A stretch of DNA of 64,000 bases from Rhipicephalus microplus. Lineage: Eukaryota; Arthropoda; Arachnida; Ixodida; Ixodidae. The DNA lies in the NCBI RefSeq assembly GCF_043290135.1, contig NC_134700.1, forward strand, positions 243,793,088 through 243,857,087. The letters are read 5' to 3'. The notes beneath the pieces are model-generated. The model had not been told where the DNA came from and searched no databases. It saw nothing but the letters and a program-made list of their open reading frames with translations. A program made the translations under genes and the position numbers. Each line of letters starts with the position of its first letter. Position 1 is the first letter of the stretch. Positions 46,400 to 58,051 of the stretch are shown piece after piece.

Positions 46400-46790
46400 C
46401 TATCATCACACTTCCCATTGTTGTGCCCACCAGTGTAGGTCCGCCTTCATGTGTGTAGGTGTTGCTATATGTGCCAAAAAGGCTGATGCTTGAACGACCA
46501 GCTGAGAGAGCTCACATGCAGCTGTCAGCCAATCCTTGAACAGCCCACTGTCTTTGAAAAGTACAGAAAGAAGGGAGCACTTGAGGTTCTTGAAGCATAT
46601 CATATTTATACACATGGAAACACCTACTTCAGCATATCTTCTGTTTCCTTGTGTAGCTGTGATACAAATATTGTGAAAATGTGACAGTCTATGATGCATG
46701 TGGTGTGATGATTTCTGTTCTCTCCATACCAAACCACGTATACAGTATATTTTCGTGTACTTGTCACGTGGTTGAATAAACTTAACTCAA
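46400..46790 (+). pseudogene. Possible Penelope-like GIY-YIG remnant
   Basis: Broken frames give CVGVAICAKKADA then LNDQLREL-like sequence (from two frames) and KYRKKGALEVLEAYHIYTHG. The order recalls the YVG-TGR-LNDRLREH and EA-hI blocks of the GIY-YIG endonuclease in Penelope-like elements. It ends in GAATAAACTTAACTCAACTC. The core tyrosines are lost; chance similarity is possible. Confidence 0.3.
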
Positions 46791-46799
46791 CTCAACTTT

Positions 46800-47630
46800 C
46801 GTTGGACTTTTGCATGAAGGTTGTGTGTAGATATATTGCATATTTCACTAAAATAAACCTATTGTTGTTAGATTTTTGTTTGTTCAATGCTGTGTCTGTC
46901 ATTCTTCCGCTGTTCAGTCTTTAGCACTGTTCCCGTCCTAATGAAGTATGAAGCAGTGCAATTAGGTGCACTCCAACACCATGCAAATGATCAGTAAAAC
47001 ACATCGTGGCCTCACTGACATCATATATTGCACCTCTGACCTGTGCTTCCTTATGCACACAAGTCTTGGTGACTTCCATGGGTGGGCACACTTCAAAGGC
47101 TTGTGCTCTATCCTCAACCTTGGTGTCCCGTGCACATTCCGAGAACTTCTTCTCAGTTCCCGACTATGGAACTCGTAAGGCAAGAGTGCTGGTTCGCCCT
47201 CAATAATAGGTACGCTGACTTCTCTGCCAAGCCAAGATGGCAGATTGCAAAATGGAATCAGCGCATGCATTGTGTGTTTGCTGTTGTCGTTAAAGGGATG
47301 CTGAACAAAAATGTGAGGGAAACATCGAATGCAACGCGGAATATGTGACTGCTAGGATATACGGTGTGTATTTTGAGATGTCTCTATCTTTGGAAGATTG
47401 TAAACACACAGGGTTGCATGTGGTTGGCCATGACGTCATGTGTGCAGGTCACCAGCAGCTGCTACAGAGGCTGGCAGCCGGACTTTCTCGCTGCCAGCAC
47501 AGTCAGTCCTTTTTGTGCGCGTGTGTGTGGAAGGGGTGGTGTCGGACCCTCTTTTAGCTATGATCATGCATTTCGTTGTGTCTAGGCTTACACACATATG
47601 AGAGGTGTAGATTTCAGGGTAATCAAACTC
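46800..47630. other. Unassigned downstream sequence
   Basis: A 102-codon - strand frame at 46962-47270 and overlapping + frames have no motif I recognise. Probably repeat-derived. Confidence 0.2.
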
Positions 47631-47639
47631 TGTCCCACC

Positions 47640-47860
47640 CCTGGCAGTAAAGTAGGCAAAATTTAAGGTAGGTGAAAGCTGTTACGAGATCAGAACTCGG
47701 GTCACGCATGGCTCCATAGTTGTCCGCCGCCGGTGTCCGTAATCACTATTGCATGAAATAAGAAAAAAAACCTAGTACTAAGGACACAGTGGGGCTCGAA
47801 CCCGGGTCTGCTGTGTGCCAGCCCAGTATTCTACCACTGAGCAACACCGGTGCTTGGGAC
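47640..47860 (-). mobile_element. tRNA-headed SINE with intact B box
   Basis: The - strand reads GTTGCTCAGTGGTAGAATAC (A-box region) and CCCGGGTTCGAGCCCC (B box, 47791-47806) at tRNA spacing, then a T run and a unique body. This may be the tick SINE called Ruka; I did not compare it directly. Confidence 0.55.
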
Positions 47861-47869
47861 TTGTTTGCA

Positions 47870-48975
47870 AACTTGCCTTAGGCAGACAGCAAAAGAACAA
47901 CCAGGCGCCACACAATGCGGATAGCGCAACATGTGGGTCAACCAATGCTCCAACCAATTGTACAAAAGTTTGTTCTGAATCACCTATTAACTGTGGTGCA
48001 TACCCACTTCATGTATAATTCCTCCTCTTTGTCAGCCACTGCATGAACAATTGGCACAAAATTCTTTGCAAATGTTTAGCGGATACCATGCTTCTCAATG
48101 AATGACGAAGGATAGCCTAGCGAATGCTGGCCTACTACCCAGAAAGTATTATTATTAATGCCTTAGTGGGTACCCAGCAAGTGTGCTTGCAGTAGTTACC
48201 CAGTGAGTGTTTAGAAAAGGCTCTCATATACCGCTCTTCGCTTTCGCTGTGACTGTGCTGCGCTGTCTGCGCAGGCCAGGCGTTTTTGTGTGTGTGTGTG
48301 TGTGTTGGGGGGGGGGGGATATTGAATTGTACTTGATGTATAGGGGAGACCTGTACTGTGAAGGGATGCTGCGGTGCCAGGCACTGTCGTTTGTTGTGGA
48401 GAAAATATTCGCTATGTGAATGTACACCTCTTTGCACCCCCCCCCCCCCCCCTCAAGTTTCCATGAATTTGCCTCACTTTGCAAGCAGGATGCACGCACT
48501 CTGCATGTGTTTTCGTGGGTTTCGTGGCTCGTGAGGCATTCTAATAAAAACAGAGTAACTGAAGACTCGTTTCGTAGCTGCGGTTCGGCAGGAGGGCAGT
48601 GCCTACACAGCCTTGGTGAAGATGCAGAGCATGTAATTGCAGACAACTTTGTCCTGGTCTGGGCGAAAGGCTTTTGCATAACAAAACATTTGTGGCCCAG
48701 CTGAGGATGAGAAATAAAAACCAGAGAAGTCAGTATAGGGTGTCACATTCTCTACATTCACCCCAGGAGGCATGATTGTGCTGTTTTTAATAAAATATAT
48801 CTGCTAAAAATCTTTGTTGGCTACCGAGCATTTTCATCGGCACTGCATAAATAGATATTAACTATATCACTGCACAACACAAATGGGACATATGCATACA
48901 CTCCTTTCGACATAGTATAATCTCTCTTATAGAATAGCGGCAGTAGTGTAAATGCAGGGAGGTCAATCAACCTAT
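47870..48975. other. Unassigned sequence with simple repeats
   Basis: It holds a (TG)n tract followed by a G run (48288-48320) and a C run (48437-48452). The frames here are low-complexity shadows. Confidence 0.3.
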
Positions 48976-48979
48976 TTTG

Positions 48980-49691
48980 AAGGGACGATAAAGTCAATTA
49001 ACAGTTCACGTCAGAATTAAAGCTCAATGAATGACGTCTAAAACGACTATATTAACAGCAGTGCCTATACTTACAGAGACATTGATATAAATGCACGAGA
49101 ACACATGCACTACGAGTAGGACGTTCGAAAAATGATCCAGATGATGTCAGAGTTACCGCCTACAATTAATCGCTAGTAATCGAACTAGTTGCTCTTCATA
49201 AAGAATTTTCCGTGCATAATGAGACATAAGAAAATGCTGCTTGTTTTTGTTTGATTGATGAAAGAAAAAACGCTGGACATTACTATAAGAAATTGCACGT
49301 GTGGTTCAAGAGTGCAATTTTTGGCTAGTTAATCTGGACAGGTCGTGCCATCTAGCGAGGCCCAGTTGAACCAAACACGTCTGCCACCTCGGAGGCCATA
49401 GCAGAAAATTGTTCAGTGGCTGTTGTTGCTGCTATGGCTCTCGCTACTTTCGCTCTGTGGCTACTAGTATCGGCGGCCGTGCAGTAAAACTGGGCAACGT
49501 TGCACGGCAACAGCGACTGGAAAGGCTCCAATTGAGGTGGGTAATTTGAAGTGTGCTAACGCGATGTGGACAGCTGAAACGTGATTTTATTTCATAATAA
49601 GCATTTCTTCTGCACTAAAGTTGCACTACGAGGTCTCTGGACCACTATATAAGCAATCAACATTGACTTAATATTGGCTTTAGCGTCCCTT
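48980..49691. mobile_element. MITE with AAGGGACG ends (712 bp)
   Basis: AAGGGACGATAAAG and CTTTAGCGTCCCTT are inverted with one mismatch. The target duplication is unclear (TTG versus TAA). No coding frame. Confidence 0.45.
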
Positions 49692-50277
49692 TAACAGCAG
49701 ACCCATTATAGTCAAGGTTTCCCTATGGGCGCATAGAAAAAAAAAAGAAGAGATAGAAAGACACAGGCTAAAGAAAAATAAGCATAGTGTGTGTAGTTCA
49801 TCATAGCAAGGCGTAGCAAATAGACGGGTGAGGCGGTAAAATCCTTGTCAAGGTAGGAAGAGCTAGGAATCTGCGTGGTATGCTGTGACCCAGCCTTGCA
49901 CTGCTCAGTGGGAGTTGCACTAATTTTTTTTTGTTCATATCAACAATGCGAACGTTCTTCAAATTTGTTTTAGTGACTCCTTGAGAAGGAAGGAGGGCAC
50001 ATCTTTTCAGAGCGCAGATCTTGGGGTATCCATTCCTGCGTTTTGCGGCGTCACCCAAGAATCGGTCACGCATTGGCGTAACCGATGCTGCAAACGATGA
50101 CGAAACAGAGCGAACGAGGAGCGCAGCGAGCCGCTGTACTCTTAAAGAATGACCAAGTAATATGGGTGTCTTTTCGTTCCAAACAATAATGATCATCTGA
50201 CTTGCCTGCGCTTCCTTTCTTGAAAACTTGGCTCTGGCTGCTTTCTTAACAAGAATGCTATATCACGCTTATAACGC

Positions 50278-50720
50278 GAGCTATAGAAGGACGAGCCAAA
50301 GTCATCGAAACAAGCGCTGCAATAAAATTTACAATCAACGTTATTTACGGATACCTGCCGTTAACTTGCTTTATGGAACAAAGCCCGCAGGGTTACTAGA
50401 AGCTTGCTGACATTCCGGCAGTTTCACGGGCCCTTCAATTAATGAGCTCTGAATCAAGGATATCCGAGGGGCTGTGCGAGCCTCGCTGATGCGTGCATAT
50501 TTATTCGCACGTGTTATTCTCGAATCATTACTATAGCATCCAGGTTGTCTTATTTCTAGTGCACGGGCGCTCACTTTCGTTATTATTATTATTATTATTA
50601 TTCCTACAGCCAAACCAGGATCTGCCACATGCAGCTGATACAGGTCCATCTTTGTGCGTTTGTGTGTAAATTTTATTGCGGCGCTTGTTTCGATGACTTT
50701 GGCGCGTCCTTCTAAAGCTC
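50278..50720. mobile_element. MITE with ~56-bp inverted repeats
   Basis: Arms at 50278-50333 and 50665-50720 are inverted copies with about three mismatches (for example CCAAAGTCATCGAAACAAGC on the left). The interior has a (TTA)n tract at 50578-50602. Confidence 0.65.
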
Positions 50721-51508
50721 GGCGCCTCGGACATTGCGCGATCTAATCACTGTGAAGACGGGTCATAAAAAGAACGGGCGCCATTAGGATATTCGTCGCT
50801 GGCGTTCGTCGACGAATCACTGATTTGCATTCATTCGGGATGCAAATTCGCCCTCCCATTGCAGCCCTGTCTTGCGCGCCTTCACTTGTTTTATGCAGAT
50901 TGAAGTTGGGCGAGAAAGCTGCGAACAACCACATATCGCTTCGCTTCGCACGAACGATAAGAAAATAGAATTTATTGAAAGACAGCGCAGGATTTGAACG
51001 TCTGGCAGCGAAAAAAAAAAGAAAGGGAGGGGGAGGGCACACGAGAAAAGAAAGCAGAAATGATTGGCACCATGTGTTCATCGATTGTTGCTCTTGCAAA
51101 GTTTACTGTATGTTTCTGCATATGACCAGGCCTTCTAGATTTCGTTCGTAATAGCGAAGCATATAGGTTTAGAGACGCGTGAATAAGCAATTGTTTTCAA
51201 GTTGAGAGCAACGCATCATAATAATGAGCGTATGGGAATGACTCTCATGTCAGTTAGGCGTACCGCTCTTGAGCCTCAGAATTTTCGGCGAGGGCTCGTC
51301 TTGTGCTCGGCATATTGCAAAGAAGCGGCTACTGGCTTTGACGAAGCGTCGTTTTCAATAATTCTTCGTTACAATATGCAGTAATTTTTTTGGTCGTTTA
51401 TACTTTCGATCAACACATGTTTGACGGCGGTCAGGGGGGGGGGGGGGAGGGCTCCAAGACCCAATTGTCTGGACGACTAGCTTTGAGCTGGCCGGTACGA
51501 CCTCCCAC
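50721..51508. other. Unassigned flank of gypsy element 2
   Basis: An A run with GGGAGGGGG (51008-51035) and a G run (51436-51450). No gene recognised; the longer frames on both strands conflict and lack motifs. Confidence 0.25.
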
Positions 51509-52254
51509 AGTAGTGACACGTATCCCGAAGGAGCACAGCCACAAGCGTGGGTCCGGTCTTAGCGAGCCGCAGGGCACGCGTTAACCGTCGCCATGGCGAG
51601 AACACCATACTGCTCAAGGTCGCAACACTTTATTGTCTGTGGGAACACCAAAACGCAGTACAGCCCGTTGCAAAGGCGCGGCGGGAAAGCAAGTGGGCTT
51701 ATCCATGCCACGGGGGAAAATGTACTGCACAGGGTGCCACGAGTACGTCTCCGTGGTAAAGGTGATTCATGGAGACACCGGTGCCAAGACCCGGTTGCTC
51801 GATCCTTCCAGGGCAAAGGCGCTCGCGTTGGCTTCGGAGGGAGACGGGTCGGCGTAGCTTCGCCATGCATTAGGAAACCGTACAGCCCTTCGGCCGAGCG
51901 TAGGCAAAGGGGCAACAAAAGGTGAGCGTTCGCCTCGGGCGCGAGGCGCTGTCAGCGAAGTCCGACGAGCCCCGAACAATGGGAGTCAACGGATGGTAAA
52001 GGGAATGCGTGCTCACCGTAAGCTGTCCCGGAGAATCTCGGACCCGCTCCCGACGCACGCGCGCGAAACCTCTCAGGAGACCCCGCGCGCGGTGCCACAG
52101 TCGACATCCGCTATCGGGTGAGAGGGGTTAAACGTAACTCCTTGCTCTCCCAGCGCGGCAGACAGAGGAGGAGGGGAGTCATGTCGGGACATGAGAACGG
52201 CAGAAAAGGCGGCAAAGCCCGCGCAAATGCGGTGGGCTAGTCTCAATTCCCACA
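51509..52254 (-). repeat. 3' LTR of gypsy element 2
   Basis: It begins (- strand) TGTGGGAATTGAGACTAG and matches 61756-62483 with scattered substitutions and small indels. AATAAA on the - strand near 51628-51633 could serve polyadenylation. The left terminal bases are changed (AG for TG). Confidence 0.85.
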
Positions 52255-53540
52255 TCCCCATCTCCTAAATTTGCCTTTTACCGGTCTGCAAAAGGCAGCC
52301 GGACGTCACCCATGCAGTTAAAATTGACACTGCTATGAGCAACAGGTAACCTCAATCCAGCCGTGTAACAGTTGCTTAAAAAAGATGGAAGGGAAAAAGC
52401 ATCAATAAGAAAATAAACAGTTGACACTATAAAAATGTGAAAGGGAGCACAGGAAAGTAGGACTAGTGTTCGTGGTGCATTGGGAGGGATGGCGTCCATC
52501 GCGCGGAGGGGCGGAAGGGCGTGACAATGTCCGCTAGGTGCGCGGCCCGAGTGCGAGGTCAGAGGCATAGAAGGGGGCTCTCTGATGGCTAGTTGCCGCT
52601 CTTGATTAGCCGTGAGTCCGACGAACGTGGCCTCGGTGGTGGTTTGGAGGCCCCGAATGTCTTGATGGAGACGGGGAAACCTCGCTGGGAAGCCGGGCCT
52701 CACCTAGGATCAGGGAGGCCGAACTGGAATTGGCTGCGAGGCACCCTGGCGTTGGACGGCTGCATATAGTTGCTGTCAGCTGGCCTCGCGCAGGATACAT
52801 CGTGGAAAAGGCAGCAGGGCTTCTCGGCGGTGACCGATTGATTGATTGATTGATTGATTTGTGGGGTTTAACGTCCCAAAACCACCATTTGATTATGAGA
52901 GACGCCGTAGTGGAGGGCTCCGGAAATTTTGACCACCTGGGGTTCTTTAACGTGCACCCAAATCTGAGTACACGGGCCTACAACATCGGCGGTGACCGAG
53001 AGCAGAGTACAGCGTCAGTAGGTCAGTGCCCCGAGCACCTCTAGTGTCCACGTCGATGGGGCGAAGCCACGACGCGCACTCTTCACGGGCATGCACTGAA
53101 GCGTCACGCACTTACACACGCACAGAAGCACGCACACACACCGCCGACGGCTGCGCGAAAAAAGGAGCAAAGCACAGAGCTTTCCTTCCTCCATGGAGCA
53201 AAGCGTCCTTCGTTCCACTCTCCACGCATAAGCACCGATACTCAAGGTCTCAACTTCCTTCGCGGTAGACGAAATAAACACGAAAAGAAAAAAGAGTAAT
53301 ACAAAGCAAAATGACGCTCAATCTCTGGCCAATTGAAAATAAAAACATAAAATACAAATAACACTTAATATTAGACAAAAGAAACATAAAACATAAAATA
53401 CACATGAACACTTAAAAAAGAAACACTGGCACCAAACTGGGCGGGGTCAAGTTCTTTACGAGAAAAGGCCATAAAGAAGCTAACCTATACTGAGGCTAGA
53501 CAGTAAACTGAGGGCCTTCGGTTGCGGAGAAGTCCGGCGC
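52255..53540 (-). other. Region between integrase and 3' LTR of element 2
   Basis: No gene was recognised. It starts with the purine tract and holds the SINE at 52838-52985 plus low-complexity sequence. No env-like frame with signal or membrane segment was seen. Confidence 0.4.
52838..52985 (-). mobile_element. SINE fragment with (TCAA)n tail and 14-bp TSD
   Basis: On the - strand the copy reads GTAGGCCCGTGTACTCAG to GGTTTTGGGACGTTAAACCC and ends in five to six TCAA units. TCGGCGGTGACCGA flanks it exactly (52824-52837, 52986-52999). It inserted into the 3' region of gypsy element 2. The tRNA-like head is missing. Confidence 0.8.
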
Positions 53541-53544
53541 GAAA

Positions 53545-54806
53545 TCACAAAGGTGACCACTTCCTCAGATTATACCGGTGCGGGGTCCGAATGCAGTCCG
53601 CCGCCCCGGGTGTGCCCCGTTGCTTGGGCGAAGTGCCACAGGGCTCTGGCGCGAGCTCGTCAGACCGGGACACAAAGGGTTTCAGGTCTGCGATATGGGC
53701 ACGGCTGAGTTTTCCTGTATGGGGATCTTTTAGCAAGTACGCGAGTGGAGTGCAAGCTTTCTCCACTTGGTACGGACCAAGCCACTTAGGAGCGAGCGAG
53801 GTTGAGAACCCCTTAGTGGCATCGCTAAGAGCGTCGTTACGCTTCAGGACAAGATCGCCCACCTCAAAAACTAGGTCGCGATGCTTGCGGTCATATTGGG
53901 CCTTCTGCTGAGCCCTGGCCGACGCCAAACTTTGCCTTGCTTTGTAGAAAGCTCGACAAAGCCTGTCCCGAAGTGCCGACGCGTAAGCAGAGCAGTCTGC
54001 CGGCGCCTCCTCGTCCTCGAGCTGGCATTGAGTGACGCTGGTCACCGAATTTGCCAACTTCCTTCCAAAATTTAAGGTGGGCGAGAAACCAGTTGAGCGA
54101 CTCTCGGATGTCCGAATAGCGAACGCGATCTCACTCAAATCCCAGTCCCTTTGACTTTCGGCAAAGGCCGCCAACATCGGTTTGAGCATGCGATTGACGC
54201 GCTCCATCAAATTTGACTGGGGATGGTAGGGTGAAGTGGTGCAGTGATCCATTCCGAGGGAACGGCACGTGACACCAAACACCCAAGTGGTGAAATAAGA
54301 AACCTTGTCAGTGATGAGCCTTTCCGGGAAGCCGAACCGGCGGAACACTTCCTACAGCTTCTCAAGCACCGCTTGCACTGTCACCTTCCGAAGAGGGAAC
54401 AATTCCACCGATTTCGAAAAGTGATCAACGACTATTATCAGGTGAATGAACCCCTGCTTCTGGAAAATGGTCCCATTAGATCGCAGGTGGCCACTTTCCA
54501 CGGACGCTCACTGACAATCGGTTTCATCACACCGGGCGGTTTGCCACCCCTTGATTTCACCGTTTGACAGACGCGGCAACAACGGCAATAACGAAAAATG
54601 TCTCGCTTCATGCCGGGCCAGGTCACAACCCGGCTCAGTTTTGCAAAAACTTTCGAGCCACTCAGGTGACCGGCCATGGGTTCGTCGTGAGAGGATCGCA
54701 ACAGTGCGGCTCTCAGACTTTTGGGCATAACCACTTTAAACGTGTCGATGGACTCGTCGTCAGTGGCTATATACTTCAGCAGGTGCCCGTCATGGTCCAA
54801 CAACAT
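53545..54806 (-). pseudogene. Integrase of gypsy element 2
   Basis: The - strand has the zinc region HLSGSKVF...CRCCRVCQ, then CDLMGPFSRSRG (first D), LITDKVSYF (second D, variant of the usual DRG/DQG), and SPYHPQSNLMERVNRML (E). A TAG near 54351 separates two frames. The C-terminal frame (53545-54348) keeps KWLGPYQVEKA and RYNLRKWSPL. No chromodomain. Confidence 0.82.
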
Positions 54807-55271
54807 GAACCCGCCGGGGACTCAGCGACACACGCTGTTTCAGCTCCCTAATCACGCCCGCCGCAGTACAAGCAGCGTAACGGCGCTCCGCGCCTCTTCG
54901 AGACAGTTTATCGGCGCCCGCCGCAGAGCAAGCAGCGTATACGGCGCTCCATCTCTCTGAGACCGTCGCACATTTCACGACACAACGGATCACTTTGCTG
55001 GGCCTTCAAAAGCGCTTCTCTGCTGAAAAGATTTCCATTTTCCCTGAATGGGAAAGTCTGGTATCGCACCCACTCAGGACCGCAGCAACATCCGCTTGAG
55101 TCGGCGTCACGGGTTCGCTCTCGGCCTCGTGGCCTTTGGAAAGCTCCCCCGCTTGGCCACTTCGCGGTGCGCCACTTACCTGGTTAACAGCCAAGGTTTG
55201 TCCGCATGGGGACTCACCCTTCTTGCCGAATGGCGGCGAAGCCACTATTTCGCCCCCAACGCTTGCATGTG

Positions 55272-56852
55272 CTAAGGCATCGCACTGAGATTAAGGTCCT
55301 CAGCAGACAATGGGGCACGAGATAGCGCGTCAGCTACCACGTTGGTGCTCCTCTTTCGATACTGCACTGAAAAGTCATTGTTCTGTATCAGGAGATCCCA
55401 GCGCGCCAGCCTGCCGGCAGGCTCACGGAGCCGCATCAGCGAGCTGAGCGCACTGCGATCCGTTTGCACCATGAATTTCGTCCCATCAAGATAGACGTCA
55501 AACTTCCGCAGTGTAAGCACGATGGCGAGGCACTCCTTTTCGGTCACAGAATAATTTTTCTCCGCAGAGACCAAGGAGTGGCTGCCAAAGGCCAATGGTT
55601 GCAATACGCCATCGTATGCCTGTAGGAGAACAGCTCATAAACCCAAATCGCTCGCATCAGTTTGTACAACGAACGGTCTGGTCAGGTCGGGGAGCTTGAG
55701 TTGCGCTGTCTCCGCTATGGCGTTAGACAGTCGGTAAAACGCGTGCTGCTGCTCAAGTCCCCATTGCCACTCAGCAGACTTGCCCAAAAGCTTGCTCAAG
55801 GGCACCTGCAGTCGGGCACAGGACGGAATGAAGGAACGGTAAAAGTTGACCATTCCTAAAAAGTGGCGAAGGCCACGTACGTCCTTGGGCACGGGAAAAT
55901 CGAGGATAGCTCGAAGTTTCTCCCGATCCGGCTGTATGGAGCCTTCGCCCAGCGTGAACCCGAGTAACTGAATACGCGTTTGCACTAATTGGACCTTAGT
56001 GGGATTTAATGTCATCCCGACGGTCCTCACCCTCTCGAGTACATCGGCAACATGGGCCAAGTGCTCCTCGAAGGTTCGTGAATAAATCACGATGTCGTCG
56101 AATTAGCACATGCAGTATGACCATTTTGCTTCCCCGAGGACGCGGTACATGAGTCTTTGAAACGTCGCAGGAGCATTGCAAAGACCAAAGGGCATACGAG
56201 TAAACTCGAACAACCCTCTGTGGGACGTGAACGCAGTTTTACACTGGTCACGGTTACCCATCCGGACCTGTAGGTAACGTTTAGAGGCGTCAAGCGTGGT
56301 GAAGTACCGTGCATCACCCAGGTTACCTACGATAGAGTTTATCGTGGGGAGAGGATAGGCATCCTTACGAGTCACTCCATTCAGACGGCGATAGTCTACG
56401 CAAAGGCGATGACTGCCATCTTTCTTAGGCACCAACACAATTGGAGACGCCCAGGAGCTAGACGAGCGGTGAATAATGCCAGCCACAAGCATGTCGTCTG
56501 GCAACCCATCGATAATCTGCCTTTTGGCGAGACTGGCGGGCCTGGGGTTACACTTCAAAGGAAGCGTGTCACCAGTTTTGATCACATGGCTCAATAAATC
56601 GGTGCAGCCCTGTTGATCGGTGAAGAGCTCATAGTACTGACGTAACAGTGTCGACAGATGAGCCTTCTGTGCATCATCCAACTGAGTCGTGCAGGCGACC
56701 AAAGGATGTAGTGCCTTTTCATGTCGTGTCGGTCGATCCACACAGGAGTTTCGAGCCGACGAGCGCGAAACGCCAGTGTAGGATCCCGAAGTTGGCGCAC
56801 GACATGGTTCGTGCCGCGCCTCTCGTTCCTGAAGGGGACTCTGAGAGGGCAA
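55272..56852 (-). pseudogene. Reverse transcriptase and RNase H of gypsy element 2
   Basis: RT shows SSWASPIVLVPKKDGSHRLC, DYRRLN, FTTLDASKRYLQVRM and PFGLCNAPATFQRLM. The catalytic box reads stop-FDD because the Tyr codon is TAA at 56103-56105. RT then continues in frame as IVIYSRTFEEHL. RNase H begins VVQTDASDLGL, is cut by TGA at 55635, and resumes with KNYSVTEKECLAIVLTLRKF and VVADALSRAP. Confidence 0.88.
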
Positions 56853-57430
56853 ATGCGTTGAGCAGGGGCTTGGCCCTGAACTCTGCGCGGGGCACGTTTC
56901 CGACGCTTCTGCGGCAAAGGCAACGGTAAGCGCCGGCGGGCTGATGAACGGCTTGAGTTGGAAAATAGGCCATCACGATAGCCGCCATTCGCAATGTCCA
57001 AAACGATACCAGTTTTAAGGAGAAAGTCCCGACCGAGAATAACTGAAACATTGAGCCCTGGAAGATGAACAAGACGGCAGCGTCTCATTCGATTTCCCGA
57101 TCTGACAGTCAATCTTGCAGCGCCTGCCGAATGGGCCACGCCTTTCGCGAAAGTGAATGTAGTTCGGCTGTCCCGCAAGCGCACTGAGTGCTTCTGCAAG
57201 GGGGACAACACATGTTCGCCGAACAACGAGGCGCTAGCGCCCGTGTCCAGCAACGCCGAAAATTCACGGCCGGCAATAGTGACCGGAATGAACGGTGCGT
57301 GCGTATCAGCAAGAAAAAAACTGCTTACCCTGCACGCAGAGAGAAAAAGCAAGGGTTGGGTCGCTCGTGCATTCACGAACGACCCGGAAACCCGTTTCCC
57401 TGCCTCGCAGGAGGCCTGGATCCGGTCCAT
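56591..57430 (-). pseudogene. Protease region of gypsy element 2
   Basis: The frame contains FSALLDTGASASLFG, the retropepsin active site, and VSVILGRDFLLKTGIVLDIA, the conserved ILG-DFL block. The C-terminal half of the frame overlaps RT coding in another frame, so a frameshift separates them. Confidence 0.75.
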
Positions 57431-57435
57431 TCCCT

Positions 57436-57898
57436 TGTTATGTGCCCTCGTTCACGGCAGCGGTAACAGCGCACTCCATTTTTCCAGACAGAGCAGCCTC
57501 TAGCTGTCGTGATCGGCTCGCTACGTTATCGCAGGATACGTTTCTGCGAGCCTCACCTCGCACATTACGTTGGGTTGGAAAGCGTCCCTGTGTGGAGGTT
57601 TCAGGTGGAGCAGCGCAGGCTGCCCGCCTTTCATGCGTAAAGGGACCATGAGCGCGATTGCTCAACTCCCACGCACTGCCAGTTGCAGCCGCAAAGGCGC
57701 GCCGAAAGGCTGTTGCCGTTGGCGAAGGGCCATGGCCCCTCTCCAAGCGCAGCGCGGCTCAAGGGCATCGCTGGCTGGCGGCGGCGGGCGATAGGCACGC
57801 GCGGCGAGAAGATCGCTTTGAATGCGCTTCGCCTCGGCGGCCAACTCCTCCAAGTCACGGAAGCCGCCGCCGCGCAGGTATGCCGAAAAAATTACGGC
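57436..57898 (-). pseudogene. gag C-terminal part of gypsy element 2
   Basis: After the insertion junction, gag resumes as FSAYLRGGGFRDLEELAAEA then KRIQSDLLAARAY. Near 57436-57477 a zinc knuckle reads RCYRCRERGHITREW, with the final Cys replaced by Trp. A frameshift lies between the knuckle and the protease frame. Confidence 0.65.
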
Positions 57899-58051
57899 AT
57901 ATTCACGGGGTGAATGATGATGAATGGGCGAAGCTCCGGAGGGATTCATCGGTAAACTGTGAATCTTCCGTGTAATTCGCCCAGTCGATCATCATGTAAA
58001 GACGTGAGAAACGCTGTGTGTGTATATACACAAATCAACTTTTATTTGTTC

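Noticed and set aside
47640..47860. A functional tRNA gene
   Set aside because: The A and B boxes are present but the acceptor and anticodon stems do not pair convincingly, and a SINE body follows.
53545..54348. Domesticated integrase gene
   Set aside because: It lies in proper order within element 2, between other pol domains and LTRs, so it is simply part of that element.
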